47,117 nucleotides of DNA. It comes from Betaproteobacteria bacterium (GTDB lineage: Bacteria > Pseudomonadota > Gammaproteobacteria > Burkholderiales > SG8-39). Each line of letters opens with the position of its first letter. Position 1 is the first letter of the stretch. The notes beneath the pieces are model-generated. The model was not told the DNA's origin. It saw only the letters and a list, made by a program, of their open reading frames with translations, and made no database searches. Shown piece after piece: positions 36,161 to 47,117 of this stretch. The DNA lies in assembly GCA_005884455.1 (NCBI GenBank), contig VBCH01000225.1, forward strand, positions 1 through 47,117. Direction: 5' to 3'. The translations under genes and the position numbers were made by a program.

Positions 36161-37813
36161 CTAGGGGCTTACACGCTCCTGGTCCAGTTTCTTCGTCACC
36201 ATTTCGACCAGCGCCTTCTTCGATACCTTGCCGAAAGTCGACAGAGGGAATTCGAGCAGGATCTCAAGTCGCTCCGGCAGCTTGAATTTGGCGATCTCCT
36301 TTTCCGACAGGAAACGCGTCAGCTCCTCCAACGCGAGCGAGCGTCCCGGGCGCAGGATCACGCAGGCGCAGGTCTTCTCGCCCAGGTCCGGATCGGGCAT
36401 GGCCACGCAGGCGATATTCTGCACCGCAGGATGCGACAGGATCAGGTTCTCGATCTCCTCGGCGCTGATTTTCTCGCCGCCGCGGTTGATCAAGTCCTTC
36501 TTGCGCCCCTCGACCACATAGTTCCCTGACGGATGCAGGCGCATCAGGTCGCCCGAGCGGTAGAAACCGTCGGGCGTGAACTGCCTGGCGTTGTATTCCG
36601 GAACGCCGAGATAGCCGCGCAGCGTATACGGCCCGCGGCAGGTGAGTTCACCCACTTCGCCCGGCGGCACCTCTTTTCCCTCGTCGTCGACCAGCCTGAC
36701 TTCGTCGTCCGGGCTCAAAGGCCGCCCGCAGGTTTCGAGGCGCACATCCTCGGGGTCGTCCAGCCTGACGAAAAACAGCATGCCTTCGGACATGCCGAAA
36801 TTCTCCTGCACGGTAGCGCTCGGAATGAGCCGCTTGGTGCGTATCCGCACTTCGGGCTGCATGCGCTGGCCTCCGCTCTGTATCACGCGCAGCGACGACA
36901 GGTCGTATTTCACGATATCCGGATCGTTGATCAGGCGGATGAGCAGCGCCGGCACCACCTTCAGGTGGGTAATGCCGTGCTCCTCGATCAGGCGGAAAAG
37001 GTCACCCGGCCGCGTGCTGGTGGAAAGCACCACCTTGCCGCCGTTGTAAAAATAGCCTTGCAGCCCGGGGCATGCGAGCGGCAGGTTGTGCGCGATGGGC
37101 AGGGCGAGCAGCAGCACCGAGTCGCCGGTGACACCGCATACCTTGGCGGCGATTCTCGAATTGTAGGCGTAGTCGTTGTGGGTGCGCGGAATGAGTTTGG
37201 GCACCCCGGTGGTGCCGCCGGAGAGCTGGAATACCGCCGGCTCGGTCGGATCGATCCGGAGCTTGCGCAGCTCCCCGGGCGATCTCTTCGGTTGCCTCGA
37301 CATCAGCTCCGTGAGCGAAAGGAAGCCGCGGGGCGCGTCGCCGAGCACGATGCCGAGCTTCACCGACGCAGCGTCGCCGCGCACGCGATCCACCATCTCC
37401 GTGAAGTCGAAGTCGCTGTACCGATCCGGCGTCACGCAGGCGCTCGCCCCCGAGAGCTTCGCGAACTGGCTGATCTCAAGATAGCGGTGCGTCGCCAAGG
37501 CCGCGATCGGGATGCAGCCGATTTTCTGCAGCGCCAGATACAGATAGACGAACTCGACGACGTTGGGAAGCTGCACCACTACGCGGTCCAGAGGCTTGAG
37601 CCCGGCGTCGAGCAGGTTCGAGGCCAGCCGCTCCGCAGTGCGATCGAGCTCCGCGTAGGTAAAACTCCTGCCGCGGTCGACAAGGGCGACCCGGTCGGCG
37701 AATCGCGCGAACGCGCCGCCGAATTCCTCGGTGAGGGACTTGTCCCGCCAGTAGTCCTTCTCGCGGTAGCGCCGCGCGAACTCGGGAGGGAACGGGACGA
37801 CGCCTGCCAGCAT
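36161..37813 (-). CDS. EntE-like aryl-acid AMP ligase
   Basis: A 550-residue adenylate-forming enzyme related to (2,3-dihydroxybenzoyl)adenylate synthases. The core motif FQLSGGTTGVPKLIPRTHND is close to that of EntE/DhbE. NFGMSEGMLFF, the DGFYRSGDLMRLHPSG hinge and the terminal lysine region STFGKVSKKAL follow. It should activate a hydroxylated benzoate or similar acid as acyl-AMP, perhaps onward to CoA. No isochorismate pathway or peptide synthetase genes are nearby, so siderophore synthesis is not supported. It begins 5 bases after purA, with no strong ribosome site of its own. Confidence 0.83.
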   Translation of the reverse strand: MLAGVVPFPPEFARRYREKDYWRDKSLTEEFGGAFARFADRVALVDRGRSFTYAELDRTAERLASNLLDAGLKPLDRVVVQLPNVVEFVYLYLALQKIGCIPIAALATHRYLEISQFAKLSGASACVTPDRYSDFDFTEMVDRVRGDAASVKLGIVLGDAPRGFLSLTELMSRQPKRSPGELRKLRIDPTEPAVFQLSGGTTGVPKLIPRTHNDYAYNSRIAAKVCGVTGDSVLLLALPIAHNLPLACPGLQGYFYNGGKVVLSTSTRPGDLFRLIEEHGITHLKVVPALLIRLINDPDIVKYDLSSLRVIQSGGQRMQPEVRIRTKRLIPSATVQENFGMSEGMLFFVRLDDPEDVRLETCGRPLSPDDEVRLVDDEGKEVPPGEVGELTCRGPYTLRGYLGVPEYNARQFTPDGFYRSGDLMRLHPSGNYVVEGRKKDLINRGGEKISAEEIENLILSHPAVQNIACVAMPDPDLGEKTCACVILRPGRSLALEELTRFLSEKEIAKFKLPERLEILLEFPLSTFGKVSKKALVEMVTKKLDQERVSP

Positions 37814-37818
37814 GCCGA

Positions 37819-40270
<2,452 letters not shown>

Positions 40271-40294
40271 CAGGTTCCTTCGAGGCGAGCGCGT

Positions 40295-40480
40295 CTAGCG
40301 GATGAAAAACAGGATCAGCAGGCCGACCAGCATCGAGGAGAGCCCGAAAAAACGGATCTGCCCGTCAGTGAACTCCGTGATGCGGCGGAAAGTATTGCGC
40401 CACAGCGTCGGCAGAAGGAACGGCAGTAAGCCCTCGATGACCAGCATGAGGGCAAATGCCATGAGAAACGTCGTGCCCAT
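40295..40480 (-). CDS. DUF2065 small membrane protein (YjeT-like)
   Basis: A 61-residue protein with two transmembrane helices (about 5-25 and 42-60) separated by a basic loop WRNTFRRITEF. The family is always found downstream of hflKC and upstream of hisZ or purA, and its function is unknown. The stop of hflC abuts its ATG. Association with the HflKC membrane complex is a reasonable guess from conserved gene order. Confidence 0.85.
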   Translation of the reverse strand: MGTTFLMAFALMLVIEGLLPFLLPTLWRNTFRRITEFTDGQIRFFGLSSMLVGLLILFFIR

Positions 40481-41359
40481 TCACTTGCCGCCCTTTCCAG
40501 AGTTTCTGAAATACTTGAAGAACTCGGAATTGGGGTCGAGCACGATCACGTCGCTCTTGTTCTTGAAGCTCGCCCGGTAAGCGTCGAGGCTGCGGTAGAA
40601 GGCGTAGAACTCGGGGTTTTCGTTGAAGGCGCGCGCGTAGATGGCGGCCGCCTTGGCGTCGCCTTCGCCCTTGACGCGCTGAGCGTCGCGGTAGGCCCCG
40701 GCAACGATGACCTCGCGTTCGCGGTCTGCCTCGGCGCGGATCTTTTCGGCCTGCGAAAAACCCTGCGAGCGGCGCTCAGCAGCAACGGTCTTCCGTTCCG
40801 CTTCCATGCGCCGGTATACCGAATCGCGCACGGCATCGGGCAACTCGACGCGCTTGACGCGTACATCGACGATCTCGATGCCGTAGCCGCTCGCGTCGCT
40901 TCCTGCGCGCACCTTCACAATTCCCATGATCTTCTCGCGCTCACCCGCCACGACATCGTGCACCGTGCGCTTGGTGAACTCGTCCTGGAGCGTCGATTTC
41001 ACCGTTTGTTGCAACTGCGCCACGGCGGTCGCCTCATCACCCTGAACACGTTGATAATATTGCCGCAGGTCCTTGATCCGCCATTTGACGAAAAAATCGA
41101 CTAGAACATTGTTCTTCTCTGAAGTGATGAAGCTCTCCGTTTCGAGGGCGTCCAGGGTCAGTATGCGGTTGTCGAAGTAGCGTACGTTCTGGATAAGCGG
41201 CCATTTGAAATGCAGTCCAGGCTCCTCGATGATCTCCTTGATCTTTCCGAATTCAAACACAATTACTTTTTGCCGCTGGTCGACGGTGAATGCCGTAAGG
41301 CTGGCCAGCACGAGCACGCCGGCCATGATCGCGAGAGCGAGCCCGAGCCGGTTTTTCAT
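40481..41359 (-). CDS. hflC: HflC, modulator of FtsH protease
   Basis: A 292-residue SPFH/prohibitin-domain protein with one N-terminal transmembrane helix (about 5-25). The band-7 domain starts QRQKVIVFEFGKI. A long helical region follows (AERRSQGFSQAEKIRAEADRE in substance). With HflK it builds the large periplasmic cage around FtsH. The start overlaps the hflK stop as ATGA. Confidence 0.96.
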   Translation of the reverse strand: MKNRLGLALAIMAGVLVLASLTAFTVDQRQKVIVFEFGKIKEIIEEPGLHFKWPLIQNVRYFDNRILTLDALETESFITSEKNNVLVDFFVKWRIKDLRQYYQRVQGDEATAVAQLQQTVKSTLQDEFTKRTVHDVVAGEREKIMGIVKVRAGSDASGYGIEIVDVRVKRVELPDAVRDSVYRRMEAERKTVAAERRSQGFSQAEKIRAEADREREVIVAGAYRDAQRVKGEGDAKAAAIYARAFNENPEFYAFYRSLDAYRASFKNKSDVIVLDPNSEFFKYFRNSGKGGK

Positions 41360-42549
41360 GGCCGTTCCCCGCGCTCGCGTCCGCGCAGCGCTTCCCGGGA
41401 GCGAGCACCTGTGTCGGGCGGCGGGGGCGGCTCAGTCGCCCGCGTTGACGGCAGCTGCGCTTGCCCCTCGGGGAGCGCCGCTGCAGCCGACATCTGAATG
41501 ATTTTGTCGAGCGGGAGGTAGAGCAGATTGCTGCCCGCTTTTGCGTCGATCAGGATCTTCGAGGTGCTCGCGAGAATTTGCTGAATCATGTCCAGATAGA
41601 GGCGCTCCCGCGTCACCTGAGGCGCCTTGTTGTATTCGACCAGGATTTGCCTGAAGCGCGAGGCTTCGCCTTCCGCATTGGCAATCACGCGCGCGCGGTA
41701 GCCGTTTGCTTCCTCGAATAGGCGAGACGCGGTGCCTCGCGCCTTGGGAACGACGTCGTTGTAATAGGCCTGCCCTTCGTTCTTCTGCCTCTCCAGATCC
41801 TGTTTGGCGCGCACCGCATCGTTGAACGCTTCCTGGACTTGTTCCGGCGGCTGAGCGTTCTGAACGTTGACCTTCGTCACGATGATGCCTGCCTCATACC
41901 GGTCCAGAATGTTCTGCATCAGCAGCTCTGAGTCCTTGGCCACCTGACTTCTATCCTCGTAGAGCACGACGTCCACTTTGCTTTTGCCGACGACCTCTCG
42001 AAACGCGGTTTCGGCGGCCTGCATGACCGTCTCATCGGTGCGACGGTTGTTGAACAGATACTGGACAGGATCCTTAAGCGTGTACTGGACTGAATACTGG
42101 ATATCGATGATGTTTTCATCGTCAGTGAGCATCAGGGACTCGCGCAACACCTTGGTCTTGATGGTATTGCGGTAGCCGACCTCAATCGTGCGCGCCCCAC
42201 TCAAATTCACGATTTCATGGCTCTGAATGGGAAATGGCAGTCTCCAACGCAAGCCGGAATCCGTGATTTCGGAGAATTTGCCGAAGGTGAGCACGACCCC
42301 CCGCTGGCCTTCCACGACGATGTAGAAACCGCTCGCGAGCCAGGCGACCAGCACGACCACGACGATCAGGCCCGCTCCGCCGCCGAGCTGCCGAACGCTC
42401 GGCGGTTCGCCGGGACCCTCCCCTCCGCCACGGCGCCGGCCGAACAGGCCGTTCAGTTTCTGGTTGAACCTGCGCCACATCTCGTCGAGATCGGGCGGCC
42501 CCTCGTTGCCTCCGCCTCGCTTGCCCCATTGCGGGTCGTTCAATGACAT
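41356..42549 (-). CDS. hflK: HflK, modulator of FtsH protease
   Basis: A 397-residue partner of HflC. The cytoplasmic N-terminus is Gly-rich (QWGKRGGGNEGPPDLDEMW). One transmembrane helix lies at about 67-87 (GAGLIVVVVLVAWLASGFYI), then the SPFH domain (GQRGVVLTFGKFSEI), a helical bundle and a proline-rich tail. The start is MSLNDPQWG 7 bases after hflX; an earlier in-frame codon lies within hflX and is not needed. Confidence 0.95.
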   Translation of the reverse strand: MSLNDPQWGKRGGGNEGPPDLDEMWRRFNQKLNGLFGRRRGGGEGPGEPPSVRQLGGGAGLIVVVVLVAWLASGFYIVVEGQRGVVLTFGKFSEITDSGLRWRLPFPIQSHEIVNLSGARTIEVGYRNTIKTKVLRESLMLTDDENIIDIQYSVQYTLKDPVQYLFNNRRTDETVMQAAETAFREVVGKSKVDVVLYEDRSQVAKDSELLMQNILDRYEAGIIVTKVNVQNAQPPEQVQEAFNDAVRAKQDLERQKNEGQAYYNDVVPKARGTASRLFEEANGYRARVIANAEGEASRFRQILVEYNKAPQVTRERLYLDMIQQILASTSKILIDAKAGSNLLYLPLDKIIQMSAAAALPEGQAQLPSTRATEPPPPPDTGARSREALRGRERGERP

Positions 42550-42556
42550 GAGAATC

Positions 42557-43714
42557 CTACGTTGTGGCCGCCTGGCCCAGTTTCCGCGATTCTGTCGATT
42601 TCGGCGGGCTCGCCGGAGATGTCCTCGAGGCAGTCGCCTCGACCAGGGCCTGACGCAGGCCATCCACGCCATCGCCCGTTTTTGCGCTTAGACGAACGCG
42701 GCAGATTCTATCATATTCGTTCCGGTCGACTCCCGGACGAAGGCCGTTGCGGTCGATCTTGTTCCACACCAGGAGCCGCGGAACGGCGCTCGCTCCGATT
42801 TCGGTGAGGACCTTGTCCACTTCCAGGATCTGCGCCTCGCGTGCATCGCTCGCGGCATCGACCACGTGCAGGAGCAGGTCAGCGTGAATAGCTTCTTCGA
42901 GCGTCGCCCGGAAGGCCGCGACGAGCGTATGCGGAAGATCGCGGATGAACCCGACCGTGTCGGAGATCGCGACGTTCCCTGCCTGGGGCAGGTACAACCT
43001 GCGCGTGGTGGTATCGAGCGTTGCGAAGAGCCGATCCTCGGCAAGCGCCCCCGCGTGAGTCAGTGTGTTGAATAGCGTCGATTTGCCCGCGTTGGTGTAA
43101 CCCACGAGCGAGACCGAAAAAGCCCTGCCGCGCTCCCTAGCGCGCCGCTGGACCTCGCGCCGGCGGCCGAGCTTGCCGAGCTTGTCCTTGAGGATCTTGA
43201 CCCGGTTCGCGATCAAGCGCCTGTCGACCTCGAGTTGCGTCTCGCCCATTCCCCCGAGAAAGCCCTTGCCGCCGCGTTGCCGCTCCAGGTGCGTCCAGCC
43301 GCGCACCAGCCGCGTCGCCGCGTGCTGGAGTTGCGCAAGCTCCACCTGGAGCTTTCCTTCGTGACTCTTGGCGCGCTGGGCGAAGATGTTGAGGATCAGC
43401 CGAGTGCGGTCGACGACCGGGCAGCCGAGCGCCTTCTCGAGATTGCGTTCCTGCGCGGGCGACAAGTCGTGATTGAAAATCGCGAGCGAGGCGCCCTGCT
43501 CTTGCAGGGCTCGCTTGATCTCCTCGACCTTTCCGGAACCCGCGAAATGGGCGGGGTCGGGCCGGTCGCGGCGCCCGCGCACCAGGGCCCGCGCCCGGAT
43601 TCCGGCGCTGGCAGCAAGTTGGCCGAGCTCTTCGATGCCCTCGTCGTAGCCGCCCGCACCGAAGTCCAAGCCCACGAGCACGGCAGCGTTGCGCCCCGAC
43701 GAACGCTCAGCCAT
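42557..43714 (-). CDS. hflX: GTPase HflX
   Basis: A 385-residue ribosome-associated GTPase of heat-shock ribosome splitting. It has an N-terminal HflX domain with a glycine-rich GGMGETQLEVDRR segment, a coiled linker rich in Arg, then the GTPase domain with G1 GYTNAGKST, G3 DTVGF and G4 NKID. It lies 32 bases after hfq, the normal hfq-hflX-hflKC order. Confidence 0.95.
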   Translation of the reverse strand: MAERSSGRNAAVLVGLDFGAGGYDEGIEELGQLAASAGIRARALVRGRRDRPDPAHFAGSGKVEEIKRALQEQGASLAIFNHDLSPAQERNLEKALGCPVVDRTRLILNIFAQRAKSHEGKLQVELAQLQHAATRLVRGWTHLERQRGGKGFLGGMGETQLEVDRRLIANRVKILKDKLGKLGRRREVQRRARERGRAFSVSLVGYTNAGKSTLFNTLTHAGALAEDRLFATLDTTTRRLYLPQAGNVAISDTVGFIRDLPHTLVAAFRATLEEAIHADLLLHVVDAASDAREAQILEVDKVLTEIGASAVPRLLVWNKIDRNGLRPGVDRNEYDRICRVRLSAKTGDGVDGLRQALVEATASRTSPASPPKSTESRKLGQAATT

Positions 43715-43746
43715 CGCGCCAGGTCGGAGTCGATAACGCGTCCGTA

Positions 43747-43989
43747 TCAGCTCTCGGGAGAGGAATGGTCGACCGACAGATTGACCGCACGCGAAGGCAC
43801 GACGGTGGAGATGGCGTGCTTGTACACCATTTGCGTCACGGTGTTCTTGAGGAGCACGACGTACTGGTCGAAGGACTCGATCTGGCCCTGGAGCTTGATC
43901 CCGTTGACAAGATAGATCGATACCGGCACGTGCTCCTTGCGCAGGGTATTCAGGAACGGATCTTGTAGTAATTGTCCTTTGTTGCTCAT
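43747..43989 (-). CDS. hfq: RNA chaperone Hfq
   Basis: An 80-residue Sm-like protein with [35 protein letters not shown] and the proximal-site [12 protein letters not shown] motif. It forms a hexamer that pairs small RNAs with mRNA. The C-terminal tail is short (about 12 residues), as in many betaproteobacteria. Confidence 0.97.
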   Translation of the reverse strand: MSNKGQLLQDPFLNTLRKEHVPVSIYLVNGIKLQGQIESFDQYVVLLKNTVTQMVYKHAISTVVPSRAVNLSVDHSSPES

Positions 43990-44022
43990 GGCTTACCCCA
44001 AAGTCGTATTATTTGAAGGTCT

Positions 44023-44051
44023 ACTGTAAAGGGTTTTTCGGAAAATGCCAA
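44023..44051 (-). promoter_or_regulatory. Candidate hfq promoter
   Basis: TTGGCA (44051-44046) and TACAGT (44028-44023) on the minus strand, spaced by 17 bases, lie just after the der stop and 34 bases before the hfq ATG. An AT-rich stretch follows. The -10 match is only four of six. Confidence 0.4.
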
Positions 44052-44065
44052 TGTACTGCCGCCAC

Positions 44066-45391
44066 TCAGACACGCCTATCGACATAAGGGTTCCTGCCGC
44101 TGCGAAATTCGATCCGGAGCGGCGTTCCTTCCAGCCGAAACACCCTGCGGAAGTCGGCCTCGAGATAACGGCGGTAGCTCTCGGATACGGCGTTGAGCGC
44201 AGTTCCGTGGACCACGACGACGGGAGGGTTGCTTCCGCCTTGATGCGCATAGCGGAGCTTGGGACGCGAGAGCCCCGCGCGCGGCGGGGCCTGTTTCGCC
44301 ACGGCGGCGATGAGGGTGCGGGTGAGTCTCGGGGTGGGTAGCTTGGCCATGGCGGCCTTGTAGGCCGCGTCCACGGAATCGACGAGCTTCGCGAGGCCGC
44401 GGCCTTCGCGCGCTGAGATGTAGTGGATGCGCGCAAACGACAGAAACTTCAGTTTGCGGGCGATGGCGCGCTTGGTCATGTCGCGCGCGTAGCTGTCCAC
44501 GCCGTCCCATTTGTTCACCGCCACGACCACGGCCCGCCCGCGCTCGAGGATGAACCCGGCGATGTGCGCGTCCTGGTCCGAGATCCCGCCTTGGGCATCG
44601 AGGACGAGGACCGCGACGTTGGCCCGATCGATGGCCTGCAAGGTCTTCACAACCGAAAACTTCTCGACGCTTTCGAATACCTTCCCGCGGCGTCTCAATC
44701 CGGCGGTGTCGACGAGGACATAGCGTCGGCCGTGCACCGCGAGCTCGACGTCGATCGCATCGCGCGTAGTGCCCGGCTCTTCGAACGTCACCACGCGCTC
44801 CTCCCCGACCAGCGCGTTGACGAGCGTGGATTTCCCGGCGTTGGGGCGACCCACGATGGCGATCCGGACCGCGCTGTCGGGCTCGCCGCTCTCCTCTTCA
44901 ACGGGGAAATCGGCAAGCGCGGCTTCGACCAGGTCGTGCACCCCTGCCCCATGCTCGGCGGAAATCGCGTACGGCGCACCGAGCCCCATTTCGTGGAATT
45001 CGAGCGTCGCGAGCTCCGTATTCATGCCTTCGGCTTTGTTGACTGCGACGAACACGCGCCGGCCGAGCCGCCGCAGCTCCTCTCCAATCGCGCGGTCCCG
45101 CGCCGTAAGGCCCTCGCGGGCGTCGGTCACGAGGACGATGATGTCCGCTTCGGCGATTGCGGTTCTCACCTGTCTGGCCATCTCGACGAACACACCCGTC
45201 GCTTCCGGTTCCAGCCCGCCGGTATCGACCGCGAGGTACGGCCGATCGCCCAAGCGTCCGACTCCATAGTGGCGGTCTCGCGTCAGACCCGGGACATCGG
45301 CGACCAGCGCATCCCGGGTGCGCGTGAGCCGGTTGAACAGGGTGGACTTGCCGACGTTGGGCCTGCCGACGATGGCGAGCGTGGGCTTCAT
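44066..45391 (-). CDS. der: GTPase Der (EngA), ribosome biogenesis
   Basis: A 441-residue protein with two tandem GTPase domains: G1 motifs GRPNVGKST near residue 8 and GRPNAGKST near residue 182, each with DTGG or DTAGL and NKxD motifs. A C-terminal KH-like domain ends in a basic tail. It is needed for 50S subunit maturation. It follows bamB by 32 bases. Confidence 0.97.
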   Translation of the reverse strand: MKPTLAIVGRPNVGKSTLFNRLTRTRDALVADVPGLTRDRHYGVGRLGDRPYLAVDTGGLEPEATGVFVEMARQVRTAIAEADIIVLVTDAREGLTARDRAIGEELRRLGRRVFVAVNKAEGMNTELATLEFHEMGLGAPYAISAEHGAGVHDLVEAALADFPVEEESGEPDSAVRIAIVGRPNAGKSTLVNALVGEERVVTFEEPGTTRDAIDVELAVHGRRYVLVDTAGLRRRGKVFESVEKFSVVKTLQAIDRANVAVLVLDAQGGISDQDAHIAGFILERGRAVVVAVNKWDGVDSYARDMTKRAIARKLKFLSFARIHYISAREGRGLAKLVDSVDAAYKAAMAKLPTPRLTRTLIAAVAKQAPPRAGLSRPKLRYAHQGGSNPPVVVVHGTALNAVSESYRRYLEADFRRVFRLEGTPLRIEFRSGRNPYVDRRV

Positions 45392-45423
45392 GACGAGAGG
45401 ACCGTGGCTGAGTCCAATCCCGG

Positions 45424-46539
45424 CTACTCCGTGCTCAGGGCGAACAGATTCCCGTCCTGAGTCTGTACCAGGAACCCGTGGTCGAGCCGCACGAGCAACG
45501 ACCTGATCGGGCTGCCGTCGGTGGCGACGCGGCCGACGAAGGCGCCGCTTTCACGCGAAAGCAAATGTACGTAACCTTCGACATCGCCAACGGCGACCTC
45601 TCGCCCCAGGGACAGAGGCGCGGTAAGGAGCCTCAGGAACAGGCGATCCTGCTTCCAGACGGTCGCGCCGCCGGCACGGTCCAAAGCGTGCACCGCGCCC
45701 TTGTCGTCGCTGACAAAGACGTAGCGCGCGTCGAGCGCCAGTCCTGTGGTGCTCGAGAGCTCGCGCGACCAGAGCGCGTTGCCGCTGGCGAGGTCGAAGC
45801 AGCCGATCCGCCCCTGGTAGGCCACGGCGCACACTTCGCGCTCGGCGGCGGCAGGCAGCCCGACCACGTCGGTGACGCGTTCCAGCTCCGTGGCTCCGCG
45901 AGGCAGGGAGACGGTCGTCTCCCAGCGCACGGCGCCGTTGGCGAGCGCAATCGACACGAGCTTCCCTCCGGCAAACCCGGTCAGGAGATAACCGCGGTCG
46001 GCGACCATGCCGACGGGGGACCGGACCGAGAGAGGGGGGCTCGACCGCTGGTACAGCCAGCGGCGCTTGCCGTCCTTCGCGTCGAGCGCGAACAGGCGAC
46101 CGTCGGCGCTGCGGACGATCACCAGATCCCCCGTCACGACGGGTGCCGATAGCACCTCGCTCGATACGCGCGCGCGCCATAGCGCCTCGCCCGAACGCCC
46201 GTCGAGCGCGATGACCTCGCCGTCGAACGTTCCGACCGCTACGAGCGCGCCGTCGGAGCCCACTCCGCCGGAAAGCGTACGGCCCGCATTGACCCGCCAC
46301 GATTCCCGCCCGGTCGACGCCTCGAAGCGCGCGACGGTACCGTCCTGGGCCGCGGCGTAGACGCCGTCGATCGCCAGCGCGGGAAACAATATGGCGTCTC
46401 CCGCGTTGCCGACGCTCGCCTGCCACAGCGTGCGCACCGGCATCCCCGCGGGCAATTCCTGGAGCTCGGCCATCTTCGGTCCGGGCGAGCCTGAACATCC
46501 GGCGAGCAGCATCATGCCGGCGAGGAAGAGCCGCTGCAT
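45424..46539 (-). CDS. bamB: Outer-membrane assembly lipoprotein BamB
   Basis: A 371-residue lipoprotein. The signal ends in the lipobox LLAGC with the acylated cysteine at C15. The rest is an eight-bladed PQQ-like beta-propeller with repeated AxDGxxxALDAxxG-type blades (for example [19 protein letters not shown]). It supports BamA in beta-barrel assembly. The ATG overlaps the yfgM stop (TGATG). Confidence 0.93.
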   Translation of the reverse strand: MQRLFLAGMMLLAGCSGSPGPKMAELQELPAGMPVRTLWQASVGNAGDAILFPALAIDGVYAAAQDGTVARFEASTGRESWRVNAGRTLSGGVGSDGALVAVGTFDGEVIALDGRSGEALWRARVSSEVLSAPVVTGDLVIVRSADGRLFALDAKDGKRRWLYQRSSPPLSVRSPVGMVADRGYLLTGFAGGKLVSIALANGAVRWETTVSLPRGATELERVTDVVGLPAAAEREVCAVAYQGRIGCFDLASGNALWSRELSSTTGLALDARYVFVSDDKGAVHALDRAGGATVWKQDRLFLRLLTAPLSLGREVAVGDVEGYVHLLSRESGAFVGRVATDGSPIRSLLVRLDHGFLVQTQDGNLFALSTE

Positions 46540-47117
46540 CAGCCTTCCCCGAGCGCCTCGAGCTTCAGTCGCAGCGCCTCGCGCAGCGGTCCCGCTCCGG
46601 CCTTCTCCAGCGCAGCCTTGTAGGCGGCTCGCGCTTCGGAGCGTTTCTTCTGCGTAGCGAGAATGTCCCCGCGCTGCGAGGCGTAGAGGGCTTCGAAGCT
46701 CGGATGAGGCTTTGCTTCCAGAATTTTCAGCGCAGCGTCGGGCTCGTTGTCGTCGAGCAAGACGCTCGACAGCCTCAGGGCGGCGATCGAGCGTATCTCA
46801 TCGCTCCTCGCGTGCTCGATGACCCACTGAAGTTGCGCGCGCGCGGTCTTCAGGTCTCCCGCTTGAAAGTGGATCTTGGCCGAAACCAGCGCCGCGAGCG
46901 GCGCGTAGGCGCTGCGCGGAAAGCTCTCCAGGATCGCCCCGGCTGTCTCCCGGGTCGTCTTGAGATCATTGGCGCGCGCCGCCTTCTGCAGCGTGTCGTA
47001 CAGCACGGCGGCCTGCGCGGACTGCGAGCGTTGATACCATGTCCAGCCGTTCCATGCTCCGATCGCCGCGCACACCAGCGTGGCTCCGAGAATGATCGCG
47101 CCGCCGTGGTCCTTCCA
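46539..47117 (-). CDS. yfgM: YfgM-like TPR membrane protein (5' partial)
   Basis: The frame is open to the right edge, so the N-terminus is missing; the first visible residues are WKDHGGAIILGATL, the usual start of the transmembrane helix of YfgM. A periplasmic TPR region of about 150 residues follows. YfgM is a partner of PpiD and SecYEG and shields envelope proteins. A GTG at 47075 is not the true start because it would cut the membrane helix. hisS is expected just outside the window. Confidence 0.9.
   Translation of the reverse strand, partial: WKDHGGAIILGATLVCAAIGAWNGWTWYQRSQSAQAAVLYDTLQKAARANDLKTTRETAGAILESFPRSAYAPLAALVSAKIHFQAGDLKTARAQLQWVIEHARSDEIRSIAALRLSSVLLDDNEPDAALKILEAKPHPSFEALYASQRGDILATQKKRSEARAAYKAALEKAGAGPLREALRLKLEALGEG

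Noticed and set aside
36161-37813. EntE-like ligase as a siderophore gene connected to the FTR1 iron operon
   Set aside because: No isochorismate synthase, peptide synthetase, TonB receptor or Fur box nearby, and the iron operon is 17 kb away.

Overview
The window is GC-rich, densely packed chromosomal DNA, most likely from a betaproteobacterium. The main evidence is two housekeeping blocks in the order usual for that class: rpsF-priB-rpsR-rplI-dnaB, and (reading leftward from the right edge) yfgM-bamB-der-hfq-hflX-hflK-hflC-DUF2065-hisZ-purA. No gap between genes exceeds 300 bases. I found no insertion sequence, prophage or CRISPR array.

Region 1 (1-14.2 kb) is an aromatic-acid catabolic island. 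After a partial FMN-oxidase-like gene and an exported metallo-beta-lactamase-fold hydrolase comes boxD. A leftward operon follows: flavodoxin, benzoate/4-hydroxybenzoate-CoA ligase, TetR regulator, hcrC, hcrA, hcrB. Divergent from it is boxR-boxC-boxB. The inferred route is activation of 4-hydroxybenzoate (or benzoate) to its CoA thioester, reductive removal of the 4-hydroxyl by HcrABC, epoxidation of benzoyl-CoA by BoxB, ring opening by BoxC and aldehyde oxidation by BoxD. The divergent promoter carries TGCA-N6-TGCA repeats that look like a BoxR operator. boxA, the usual BoxB reductase gene, is absent from the window.

Region 2 (14.2-19.1 kb) is an iron-uptake operon running leftward: hemP, an FTR1 permease, an outer-membrane porin, an FMN-binding protein, a PepSY membrane protein and apbE. 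A TTGACA-17-TATCAT promoter overlapped by a Fur box lies in front of it. The gene set suggests an envelope flavin-based electron-transfer module tied to iron transport.

Region 3 (19.1-28.5 kb) is mostly housekeeping: an exported histidine phosphatase, dnaB, rplI, rpsR, priB, rpsF, an M28 peptidase, a small conserved protein, rlmB, rnr, tRNA-Leu(CAG) and a MipA/OmpV-like protein. The rpsF leader has a hairpin with a UUCG loop and a T-rich tail that could act as an attenuator.

Region 4 (28.5-34.5 kb) is a compact type II polyketide synthase operon with the core parts of aryl-polyene pathways: ACP, acyl-ACP synthetase, two hotdog dehydratases, ketosynthase, chain-length factor and ketoreductase, plus a polysaccharide-deacetylase-family membrane protein. 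It has its own TATAAT promoter. Between it and purA lie an SDR, an amidohydrolase-fold protein and an EntE-like aryl-AMP ligase.

Region 5 (37.8-47.1 kb) is the conserved purA-to-yfgM housekeeping block.
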